Assembly: GCA_050247075.1 (NCBI GenBank)
Contig: JBFWUW010000121.1
Span: forward strand, 1-13,406
From: JBFWUW01 sp050247075
Lineage (GTDB): Bacteria; Planctomycetota; Planctomycetia; Pirellulales; JBFWUW01
Direction: 5' to 3'
DNA length: 13,406 nucleotides
Shown one piece after another: positions 7,152 through 13,406 of the stretch. The position numbers were made by a program, and so were the translations under genes. Under the pieces are notes generated by a model. It saw nothing but the letters and a program-made list of their open reading frames with translations. It did not search any database and was not told the origin of the DNA. Position 1 is the stretch's first letter; the number at the start of each line of letters is the position of its first letter.

Positions 7152-8927
7152 ATGTCTGATGCGGCCCTGGATCGAAAGGCGTTGGATGCCGCCCCGGCGG
7201 GCGATCGTACCGCGCAGGCCGATGAGGCCCGCGCCTTCTGGCGGTTGCGGCGGAGGCGGATGGCCAATATGGCCAGGCAGGCCTTGGCCGAAGGGCGGCT
7301 GCGGCTGGGAACAATCATCTTGCTGACGGGCGTTTTTTGGGCCGGGCTGTACCTGTTGTTCGCGGAAGGCTTTCATTTTCTTGATCTGGCCATTCAACAT
7401 GCCGATACCTTGGACCTGGTCATCAGCAAGGTCTTCGAGCTGTTTTTCTTCTCGCTGCTGGTGATGCTGGTCTTCTCGTCGGGCATTATTCTATACGGCA
7501 GCTTGTTCAGCTCGCGCGAGACCAGCTATCTGCTGACCACGCCCGCCAGCGAAGGCCGCATTTTCATCCACAAATTTCAAGAGGCCATGCTGTTTAGCAG
7601 TTGGGGTTCGCTGCTATTGGGGACGCCGCTGGCCGTGGCCTATGGGGTAGAGTCGCAGGCTCCTTGGTATTACTACCTGCTGATGCCGCCCGCCCTGGTG
7701 GCGTTTGTCTATATTCCTGGCGCGGTGGGCGCCATCGCTTGCCTGGCGATTGTGCGGTTCTTGCCCCGCAATCGACTGCGTTTGCTGTGGATTCTGGCGG
7801 GCCTGACGTTCTTGGGGGGAGCATGGCTGGCGGTTTCCGCGGCGCGGGCATCGACCGATCATCTGCTCACGTCGGGTTGGTTTCGCGAGGTATTGGGCCG
7901 CTTGGAATTTAGCGACTATCGGCTGCTGCCAAGCTGGTGGCTGAGCGCGGCCCTGCGCGAAACGGCGGCCGGAATTTGGCCGCAAGGAATGTTGTTCTTG
8001 GCGCTATTGGTCTCAAACGCGTTATTCTGCCACTTGCTGGCCGTGACCGCGGCCGAGCGCTGGTACCGGCCGGCCTACAGCGAGTTGTACAACCAAAGCA
8101 TCACCCTGCGCGGCATGTGGCTGACGCCGGTTGACCGGGCGGTGGAGCGGTTTGCCTGGCCGTTGTCCCGGCATATGCGGCTGTTGTTGGTCAAGGATTT
8201 GCGCATCTTCCGCCGCGACCCCGTGCAATGGTCCCAGTTCTTGATCTTCTTTGGCCTGCTAGGGATGTATTTCCTCAACGTCCGCCGGCTGACCTACAAT
8301 GCCGACAGCACCAGTTGGATCCACCTGATCAGCTTTCTCAACTTGACGGTGGTGGGGCTGATACTATCGACGTTTACCACCCGCTTTATCTTTCCTCTGA
8401 TGAGCCTGGAAGGCCGCCGCTTTTGGATCTTGGGCTTGCTGCCCCTTTCTCGCCAGGCCATTTTGTGGAGCAAGTTCTTGTTCGCACTCATCGGATCGCT
8501 GGCCACTTGCCTAAGCCTGATCGGATTGAGCGACCTGATGTTGCGGGTTGATCCGTTGGTGGCCGCCATGCACGTGTTGACCTGCCTGGCCATGAGCAGC
8601 GGGCTGTCTGGCATTGCCGTGGGGTTGGGGGCCGCCCTGCCGGACATGCGCGAGGACTCGCCCACCAAAATCGCGGCGGGTTTTGGCGGTACGCTCAACC
8701 TGGTATTGAGTACGATCTTTGTACTGGCGGTTGTGTTGTGCGTGGCCTTGCCGTGCCATCTCTACGTTTCGGGCGGCCAACTCACCGACGGCTCTCTGTT
8801 TTGGAATGAAGGCATGGTTCTGCGGTGGCTAATCGTGGGGGCCTGCGGCACCGCAGCGCTAGGAATATTGGCTACGGCGTTTCCTTTGTGGATGGGCTTT
8901 CGGGCGTTTCGCCGCATGGAGTTCTAG
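7152..8927 (+). CDS. ABC-2 type permease (PF16949-like)
   Basis: A 591-residue integral membrane protein. After a charged cytoplasmic N-terminus (1-50, with RLRRRR at 31-36) there are about 12 hydrophobic segments, including roughly 52-74, 95-118, 178-202, 211-231, 279-300, 362-376, 392-410, 443-460, 515-535 and 557-583. A cytoplasmic stretch KDLRIFRRDPVQWSQ (348-362) divides two halves. The segment SLEGRRFWILGLLPLS (418-433) and GLGAALPDMREDSPTKIAAG (491-510) are typical of the large planctomycete permeases in PF16949. The size suggests two fused permease halves, which would pair with two ATPase subunits. It follows the ATPase by 6 nt and is followed by the next gene with no gap, which supports translational coupling. 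Confidence 0.87.
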   Translation: MSDAALDRKALDAAPAGDRTAQADEARAFWRLRRRRMANMARQALAEGRLRLGTIILLTGVFWAGLYLLFAEGFHFLDLAIQHADTLDLVISKVFELFFFSLLVMLVFSSGIILYGSLFSSRETSYLLTTPASEGRIFIHKFQEAMLFSSWGSLLLGTPLAVAYGVESQAPWYYYLLMPPALVAFVYIPGAVGAIACLAIVRFLPRNRLRLLWILAGLTFLGGAWLAVSAARASTDHLLTSGWFREVLGRLEFSDYRLLPSWWLSAALRETAAGIWPQGMLFLALLVSNALFCHLLAVTAAERWYRPAYSELYNQSITLRGMWLTPVDRAVERFAWPLSRHMRLLLVKDLRIFRRDPVQWSQFLIFFGLLGMYFLNVRRLTYNADSTSWIHLISFLNLTVVGLILSTFTTRFIFPLMSLEGRRFWILGLLPLSRQAILWSKFLFALIGSLATCLSLIGLSDLMLRVDPLVAAMHVLTCLAMSSGLSGIAVGLGAALPDMREDSPTKIAAGFGGTLNLVLSTIFVLAVVLCVALPCHLYVSGGQLTDGSLFWNEGMVLRWLIVGACGTAALGILATAFPLWMGFRAFRRMEF

Positions 8928-9992
8928 TTGGTAAACTCTGCCTCGGACTGGATGATCTACGGTGCCAATGGCTACACGGGCGAACTCATCGCCCGCGAGG
9001 CAGCCAAGCGCGGGTTGCGGCCAGTTCTGGCGGGCCGGGGCGAAGCGGTGCGACGCCTGGGCAGCGAGCTCGACTGCCCCAACAGAACTTTTCCGCTGGA
9101 TGACAAGGGGGCGATCTCCGCCGGCCTGCAAGGCGTGCGGCTGGTCTTGAACTGCGCCGGGCCGTTCTCGGCAACGGCGGTGCCGATGATCGAAGGGTGC
9201 CTGGCCGCGGGTACACACTACTTGGATATCACCGGTGAGATCGACTCCATCGAAGCTGCCGCGGCGCGCTGCAAGCAGGCCCAAACGGCCGGCGTATGCC
9301 TGTTGCCGGCGGTTGGCTTTGATGTCGTTCCCACCGATTGCCTGGCCGCGATGCTGCATGCACGGTTGCCGGAGGCCACGAAGCTGCAATTGGCCTTTCG
9401 TCATCGCGGTGGTTTGAGCCAGGGAACCGCCAAGTCATCGCTGGAAGCCTTGCCGCGCGGCGGACGGATCCGCCGCGATGGCCAGATCGTGCGCGTGCCG
9501 GCCGCCTGGAAGTCGATGCGCGTGCCGTTCTCGCGCGGTACGTATTGGGCCATGACCATACCTTGGGGCGATGTGGCCAGCGCCTGGCATTCGACCGGCA
9601 TTCCACAAATAGAAACGTACCTGGCCCTGCCGCGGCCGATGATTATCGGCACGCGGCTCTTGCGGCCGTTGTTGCCGTTGCTCGGTTGGCGGCCACTGGC
9701 CAGGTTTCTCGCACGGCGCATTAAGGCCCGGCTCAAGCCGCCGACGGAATCGCAGCGGGCCAACAGCCGGGCTTTTCTGTGGGGGCGGGCTAGCGATGCT
9801 GGCGGCCGTTCCGTCGAAGCCACGCTCGATACTCCCGGCGGCTACCCGTTGACGGTCGAGACATCCTTGGCAAGCGTCGACCGCCTGCTAGCAACGCCTC
9901 CCGCCGCCGGTTTCGCCACCCCCAGCCGGGCCTTTGGCGCGGAGTTCATTCTGCGGTTTGAGGATGTCAAGCTGCGGTGGATTGAGGGGTAG
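8928..9992 (+). CDS. Saccharopine-dehydrogenase-like NAD(P)-binding oxidoreductase
   Basis: A 354-residue protein. The start is a TTG at 8928, immediately after the permease stop, with GGAG at 8918-8921 (6-nt spacing). The ATG at 8952 is less likely because it drops the W that normally precedes MIYG. The N-terminal Rossmann fold shows YGANGYTGELIA (11-22), LAGRG (34-38), NCAGPFSATA (75-84), HYLDITGE (97-104) and LLPAVGFDVVPTD (125-137), all typical of the saccharopine dehydrogenase / trans-acting enoyl reductase group (PF03435). These proteins bind NAD(P)H. Some relatives reduce polyketide- or lipid-bound enoyl groups; true lysine-pathway function is unlikely here, as no lysine genes are nearby. 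The C-terminus ends FGAEFILRFEDVKLRWIEG. Its place as last gene of the ABC operon is conspicuous, but a link to transport is inference. Confidence 0.85.
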   Translation: MVNSASDWMIYGANGYTGELIAREAAKRGLRPVLAGRGEAVRRLGSELDCPNRTFPLDDKGAISAGLQGVRLVLNCAGPFSATAVPMIEGCLAAGTHYLDITGEIDSIEAAAARCKQAQTAGVCLLPAVGFDVVPTDCLAAMLHARLPEATKLQLAFRHRGGLSQGTAKSSLEALPRGGRIRRDGQIVRVPAAWKSMRVPFSRGTYWAMTIPWGDVASAWHSTGIPQIETYLALPRPMIIGTRLLRPLLPLLGWRPLARFLARRIKARLKPPTESQRANSRAFLWGRASDAGGRSVEATLDTPGGYPLTVETSLASVDRLLATPPAAGFATPSRAFGAEFILRFEDVKLRWIEG

Positions 9993-9993
9993 G

Positions 9994-10067
9994 CTGTAGG
10001 AGGCGATTCCAGCGCCGATAGATGCATGTGAAATCGTTCCAATCGGCGATGGAATCGCCTCCTACAG
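9994..10067. repeat. Long hairpin: 26-nt inverted repeat with 22-nt loop
   Basis: Left arm 9994-10019 and right arm 10042-10067 are reverse complements with one mismatch in 26. Each arm starts CTGTAGGAGGCG and contains its own smaller palindrome; in the right arm, read on the minus strand, GGCGAT-TCC-ATCGCC. It begins 2 nt after the stop of the oxidoreductase gene, so the transcript would fold into a very stable stem that could end or protect the operon mRNA, although no T-run follows. A related copy lies at 12530-12555. Confidence 0.85.
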
Positions 10068-10149
10068 GTATTGAAACGCGAGTGCCCTTGTTGGCTACCG
10101 CATCGGCGCGATACCTTGCTGGCACACGGATGGATCTTTCCACTCACGG

Positions 10150-10878
10150 ATGCGGGCCGCCATGCAGATCAAGAAGCGATTGATGCTGGCCGTCATTGGC
10201 TGGCTGGGTGCCGCGATGATCCGCGTTTGGCTGGGGACATTGCGGCATACGCTGGCATGCGCCGACTGGCGGCTCGATCCCTGGACCAAACAAGCTAGCC
10301 AGATTTGCGTGTTTTGGCACGAGTCGCTGTTGATCGCGGCGCACGCCAACCGCGGCCGCGGCATCCATATCATGATTAGCCAGTCGCGGGATGGCGAGTA
10401 CATCACCCGCGTGGCCGAGCGATTGGGCTACCACGCGATCCGCGGTTCTTCCACTCGCGGCGGAATGCGCGCGGTGCGGGCCATGGCCCGCGCCGCGGGA
10501 GAAGCCCGTCTGGCGATCACGCCCGACGGCCCGCGCGGGCCGCGGCACGTCTTTCAAATGGGGGCGGTCTACCTGGCCTCGCGGACGGGGTTGCCGATCA
10601 TTCCCATCGGGCTGGCCTACAGCAAGGCCTGGCGGGCCAAGAGCTGGGACCGCTTCGTCATTCCCTGCCCTTGGTCGCGCGCGTCGGGCTATTTTGGCCA
10701 GCCGCTGTTTGTGCCTCCCGACTTGGGACCGGAAGAGCTAGAAGCCTACCGCCGACAGGCCGAAGCGGCCATGCACCATGCCGAGCAGCGGGCCGAGCAA
10801 TTGTTGCATGCGCAGCCAATGGGCGAAAAGTTGGGGGATAAGGAAGATGCCGAGCCAGCCCAACCGCTAGCGGCGTAA
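10150..10878 (+). CDS. DUF374-type lysophospholipid acyltransferase family protein
   Basis: A 242-residue protein with a hydrophobic N-terminal helix (about 11-31) that would dock it on the inner membrane. Motifs fit the DUF374 branch (PF04028) of the LPLAT superfamily: FWHESLL (55-61, candidate catalytic His57), SQSRDGEYI (77-85), RGSSTRGG (98-105) and ITPDGPRGP (123-131), then a hydrophobic LASRTGLPIIPIGLAY strand. Family members are thought to transfer acyl chains to lipid or lipid A-like acceptors; the exact substrate is unknown. The last ~40 residues are Glu/Ala-rich, charged and probably a dispensable coil. Two starts are possible, ATG at 10150 or ATG at 10162 (residue 5); neither has a clear ribosome binding site. 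It lies after the hairpin at 9994-10067 and converges with the DUF2617 gene. Confidence 0.85.
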   Translation: MRAAMQIKKRLMLAVIGWLGAAMIRVWLGTLRHTLACADWRLDPWTKQASQICVFWHESLLIAAHANRGRGIHIMISQSRDGEYITRVAERLGYHAIRGSSTRGGMRAVRAMARAAGEARLAITPDGPRGPRHVFQMGAVYLASRTGLPIIPIGLAYSKAWRAKSWDRFVIPCPWSRASGYFGQPLFVPPDLGPEELEAYRRQAEAAMHHAEQRAEQLLHAQPMGEKLGDKEDAEPAQPLAA

Positions 10879-10884
10879 GAATCG

Positions 10885-10902
10885 CGGCCAGCAAGAAGGC
10901 CG
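10885..10902. terminator. Weak hairpin between convergent genes
   Basis: CGGCC (10885-10889) and GGCCG (10898-10902) form a 5-bp stem with an 8-nt loop, followed by TTT on the plus strand. It starts 6 nt after the acyltransferase stop. It is the only terminator-like structure I see in this 75-nt gap. Confidence 0.3.
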
Positions 10903-10953
10903 TTTCGTGGCGAGAGTGCCTGCTCTTTGCCCTCAAGATGCTTGGGAGGCTCG

Positions 10954-11496
10954 TTACTTAGGAGCTTCAAACAGCGATTGCACCTTGACGATGGCGCAAT
11001 CGTCGGGAAAGGTGTGGAAGGCTTGAATCAGCAGGCTGCGGCTGCGGGTTTCGACATTGATGTACGATAACGCTCCCAACGCCAGGCGGCCGCTGGAGTC
11101 GAAGCGGTGCAACATGCCCTTCCGCTCGCCATCCTCGGCCAGTTCTTGCTGAAAGGTCCAAAAGATTTCCGGATCGACCGGCTCCAGTTGAAAGCTGACC
11201 TGGTAAGAGGCTCCGCCGCGGCACTCCACGCGGTCGTTGCGCTCGCCCTTCAGCCGATACGAAAGCAGGCGCCGCTTTTGCGGCAACGGGTGGTGGGCGG
11301 TGGTGGCAACCTCGGTCATCGTCATGCCGGCGTAGCGCCACGAGACAATATGCCCGGAACTGGTGATGCTGACGGTGGCCTCATACTGCCCGCGTTGCAC
11401 CGTGCGCGTGCTGTAGATTTCAAACAGTTCTGGATGCAAGGAGCGGCCATATAACTGAAACACTAGATCGCTAACTTTGGGTCTCAGGCTCAGCAC
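10954..11496 (-). CDS. DUF2617 family protein
   Basis: A 180-residue soluble protein with no signal peptide or membrane segment. The opening MLSLRPKVSDLVFQLYGRSL, then HPELFEIYSTRTVQR, SGHIVSWRYAG and the late stretch FHTFPDDCAIVKVQS, match what I recall of planctomycete DUF2617 (PF10936) proteins, which are about this length. No biochemical role is known for the family and no catalytic motif stands out. It is alone on the minus strand: the next minus-strand gene upstream is 400 nt away, behind a candidate promoter at 11620-11647. The 3' end converges with the acyltransferase gene across a 75-nt gap. Confidence 0.75.
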   Translation of the reverse strand: MLSLRPKVSDLVFQLYGRSLHPELFEIYSTRTVQRGQYEATVSITSSGHIVSWRYAGMTMTEVATTAHHPLPQKRRLLSYRLKGERNDRVECRGGASYQVSFQLEPVDPEIFWTFQQELAEDGERKGMLHRFDSSGRLALGALSYINVETRSRSLLIQAFHTFPDDCAIVKVQSLFEAPK

Positions 11497-11898
11497 GGCG
11501 TTGAATCTCCGCGTATGACGAGTCCCGGTTTGGGACCTGCTGACAAAGTAAGGACGCTTGGGACTACCGTGGTGGATTCGCCGCCGCGACTCGCGCCATG
11601 AAGTGGCCCCGTGGTTCGCATTATAAATTTCCCAGTGCCTGTGACATAGACCGTTTTTTGAAAGTCGCCGCGACCAGACGAATTAGCTCTTGACAGATAA
11701 TGCCCCGCCGTACCACGCCCAAATAATGCCCCGCCGTACCACGCCCAAAAAATCGCAGCGGATGCACCGCGTGGCAATATTCGTGCGCGGTGTTGTGGTC
11801 GAAATGGCACGGCGAAAGAAAAAAACTTCTGGCATTGCGGTGATCATCGCCCCCCGCATGGCAGGAACAAACGGACCGGTTGCCAGCAGCCGCTTTGA
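11497..11898. repeat. Intergenic region with a perfect 26-nt tandem duplication
   Basis: Between two minus-strand genes. Two identical 26-nt units lie end to end at 11697-11722 and 11723-11748, each containing TGCCCCGCCGTACCACGCCC. The unit length is not a multiple of 3, which argues against coding use. The candidate DUF2617 promoter is at 11620-11647. The rest (11749-11898) is open in one plus frame, but that run is Arg/Lys-rich, overlaps the 3' end of the carbonic-anhydrase-like gene and has no start signal, so I see no gene. Confidence 0.65.
11620..11647 (-). promoter_or_regulatory. Candidate sigma70-type promoter for the DUF2617 gene
   Basis: On the minus strand, a perfect TATAAT (11625-11620) lies 16 nt downstream of ATGTCA (11647-11642), which matches TTGACA at 4 of 6 bases. 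Transcription would begin near 11613, leaving a leader of about 117 nt before the ATG at 11496. A perfect -10 box in GC-rich DNA makes it more credible than chance, but it is untested. Confidence 0.38.
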
Positions 11899-12414
11899 TC
11901 ATTCGGAAGTGCCAGCCCGCATGAACGCGCGCGAGTTTTGCACGTAATGTGCCGCCGCCAGGCGGTTGTGTTCGATTTCGGCGGCGGTCAGTTCGCGGCG
12001 GATTTTTCCGGGTAAGCCAACCACCAGCGAACCGGCCGGGATTTGTGTTCCCTCCGTCACGACCGCGCCGGCGCCGACAATACAGTTGTCGCCGATGACG
12101 GCTCCGTTCATCACGGTCGAGTGCATGCCAATCGTTACGTTGTTGCCGACCGTGGCCCCGTGGACAATCGCCAAATGGCCCACGGTAACACCGTCGCCAA
12201 TCGTACAGGGAAAGCCCGGGTCGGCGTGGACAACGCAGCCATCTTGGATGTTGCTGCCCCTGCCTACGCGGATGGCCTCGGTGTCGCCCCGTAACACGGC
12301 GCCATACCAGACGCTCGACTCTTGACCCAAGCTGACATCGCCGATTACCACGGCGGTCGGCGCAATGAAGGCCGAGGGATCGACTTGATCCGGTCGAAAA
12401 TGCGTGCGGGTCAT
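11899..12414 (-). CDS. Gamma carbonic anhydrase family protein (left-handed beta-helix)
   Basis: A 171-residue protein starting at the ATG at 12412-12414 (MTRTHFRPDQVDPSAFIAP). A start 15 codons upstream is open, but adds a hydrophobic stretch unlike family members. The body is built of hexapeptide repeats (I/V-G-x-x-x-x), as in YrdA, CaiE and PaaY proteins, which form trimeric beta-helices. All three expected zinc ligands are present: His63 in VVHAD, and His80 and His85 in VGHLAIVHG. Arg42 and Asp44 in VLRGD, and Gln57 and Asp58 in NIQDG, also match conserved family positions. Members show weak to no carbonic anhydrase activity or act on CoA thioesters, so the reaction is not certain. The C-terminal helix after VVGLPGKIRREL closes the helix bundle. 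No operon partner. Confidence 0.9.
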   Translation of the reverse strand: MTRTHFRPDQVDPSAFIAPTAVVIGDVSLGQESSVWYGAVLRGDTEAIRVGRGSNIQDGCVVHADPGFPCTIGDGVTVGHLAIVHGATVGNNVTIGMHSTVMNGAVIGDNCIVGAGAVVTEGTQIPAGSLVVGLPGKIRRELTAAEIEHNRLAAAHYVQNSRAFMRAGTSE

Positions 12415-12964
12415 GGCAGTGACGATTATCCAGATGTAACGTGCAACGAGGGAAACCAACAGTCATTCACAGGCATTTGAAGATAATGCAACGATAGCGG
12501 GCCGCCTCGTTGCCGTGGGTGGCACCTGGCTGTAGGAGCCGTCTCCGACGGCGATAATCGGCGTTCCATCCTGGAGGGCCGAGACCGCGAAAAACGCCGT
12601 ATACTCAGGCCGTCTTGCGCGTCGCGGCCGAGGACCGCGGGATCGCCCCGCCATGAGAAGTACCGCGAATCAAACGAACCTAACGAATGAATCTCCTAAG
12701 TGGAAACTCGCATCAGGAAAAGGGGGCGGGCAGCGACAAGAAGAACTCGGACCTTGGGATCCTTATTCGTTAGATTCGTTTGATTCGTGGTTCTCCACAA
12801 GCCTCGTATAGTTGCCGGTGCGCATTCAACTCGCTGGCAATGCATTATCTTCAAATGTTCGCGTAATTCGCGGTTCTCTTGGCACTTCGCTGGAATATCA
12901 TACGGTAGACTGGCCGCGGGGACGATGCGATCTGGCGATCTCAAGAAAACAGGAGGCCCAGGCG
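12415..12964. repeat. Intergenic mosaic of short repeats
   Basis: A 550-nt gap upstream of both flanking genes. It contains: a single copy of the CTGTAGGAG hairpin repeat (12530-12555, stem GCCGTC-TCC-GACGGC at 12538-12552); an inverted repeat with arms 12662-12690 and 12763-12791 sharing CGAATCAAACGAA and CTAACGAAT; and an outer perfect 17-nt inverted repeat, 12474-12490 and 12841-12857. Another relative of the ATTCG family (GTAATTCGCGGTTC) follows at about 12863-12876. No supported gene; a minus-strand open frame at 12696-12977 only reads through these repeats. Confidence 0.75.
12951..12956 (+). promoter_or_regulatory. Strong Shine-Dalgarno site for the DUF4126 gene
   Basis: A perfect AGGAGG, 8 nt before the ATG at 12965. 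It fixes the start and is unusually strong compared with the weak sites of the other genes in this window. Confidence 0.8.
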
Positions 12965-13406
12965 ATGGAACTGGCAATGGGGCTGATTACTGGCGTAGCT
13001 CTTAGCGCTGCCTGTGGCTTTCGGGTGTTTGTGCCGCTGCTGGGGATGAGCATCGCCCACATGGCGGGCCATTTGAAAATGTCCGAGGGCTTCGACTGGA
13101 TCGGCACCTGGCCAGCCCTGGCCACGTTTGGCACGGCCAGCCTGGTGGAAGTCGTGGCCTATTACATTCCCTGGCTCGACAACCTTCTGGATACGGCGGC
13201 AACGCCCGTCGCGGTGGTCGCCGGCACGATCGTCGCGGCTTCACAGATTGTTGAGGTCTCGCCGCTGTTGCAATGGTCTTTGGCGGCCATCGCGGGGGGC
13301 GGCGTATGCGGGATTATCGAAGGAGGAGCGGTTGCCTTGCGCGCGGCATCGACCGGCGCCACCGGCGGGGCGGGCCACGGTGTGGTCTCTACCCTGGAGG
13401 CCGTGG
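12965..13406 (+). CDS. DUF4126 family membrane protein, 3' end outside window
   Basis: 147 codons are visible and the frame is open at the window end. The N-terminus MELAMGLITGVALSAACGFR followed by VFVPLL matches DUF4126 (PF13548), small inner-membrane proteins of unknown function with Gly/Ala-rich helices. Hydrophobic segments lie at about residues 5-28, 47-68, 78-98 and 103-125. Characteristic stretches are WLDNLLDTAATPVAVVAG (70-87) and the Gly-rich turn GGVCGIIEGGAVALRAAST (112-130). The start is set by a perfect AGGAGG 8 nt upstream. Most members are close to 200 residues, so about a quarter is missing. Confidence 0.82.
   Translation, partial: MELAMGLITGVALSAACGFRVFVPLLGMSIAHMAGHLKMSEGFDWIGTWPALATFGTASLVEVVAYYIPWLDNLLDTAATPVAVVAGTIVAASQIVEVSPLLQWSLAAIAGGGVCGIIEGGAVALRAASTGATGGAGHGVVSTLEAV

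Noticed and set aside
11690..11727. Plus-strand promoter from the perfect TTGACA at 11690
   Set aside because: No -10 box at 16-18 nt and no plus-strand gene downstream.
11690..11947. Plus-strand open frame of 85 codons
   Set aside because: Runs through the tandem repeat and into the 3' end of the carbonic-anhydrase-like gene; no ribosome binding site, Arg/Lys-rich.
12696..12977. Minus-strand open frame of 93 codons
   Set aside because: Translation of dispersed repeats overlapping the strong Shine-Dalgarno site of the DUF4126 gene.

Overview
The window looks like chromosomal DNA of a high-GC planctomycete, probably near the Pirellulales. This is inferred from gene content, not from a marker gene. 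The signs are a secreted PQQ-type beta-propeller protein with the WWRGP N-terminal motif usual in that phylum, a PF16949-type ABC permease, DUF2617, DUF374 and DUF4126 proteins, and many short dispersed repeats between genes.

Layout. Positions 1-1800 are an accessory, decayed region: the C-terminal end of a Y1/RAYT-like transposase, a nested tandem-repeat array (394-700), an Imm22-like immunity gene broken by an in-frame TAA, a diverged 111-nt direct repeat, and two gene remnants meeting head to tail-end (a transposase C-terminus on the minus strand and an unknown C-terminus on the plus strand). From 1855 come intact genes: a secreted PQQ-like beta-propeller protein (+), a repeat-rich gap with a long inverted repeat (3300-3532), and a phenylacetate-CoA-ligase-like adenylating enzyme (-). 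A tight four-gene plus-strand run follows (5489-9992): a membrane-anchored protein of unknown function, an ABC ATPase, a PF16949-type permease and a saccharopine-dehydrogenase-like oxidoreductase. It ends in a striking 26-bp-stem inverted repeat. Next are a DUF374 acyltransferase (+), a DUF2617 protein (-), a gamma-carbonic-anhydrase-family protein (-), another repeat mosaic, and the start of a DUF4126 membrane protein (+) cut by the window end.

How genes may work together. Spacings of 43, 6 and 0 nt support co-transcription of the ABC genes with the upstream anchored protein and the downstream oxidoreductase. The oxidoreductase, the DUF374 acyltransferase and the adenylating enzyme are each compatible with lipid or envelope chemistry, but nothing in the sequence proves a shared pathway.

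Hunt result. I see no convincing complete new system. The best signals are (1) a repeat family with compensatory base changes in its hairpin (copies at 9994, 10042 and 12530), (2) the broken orphan Imm22-like gene in a mobile-element graveyard, and (3) the compact ABC operon with non-canonical Q-loop and signature residues.
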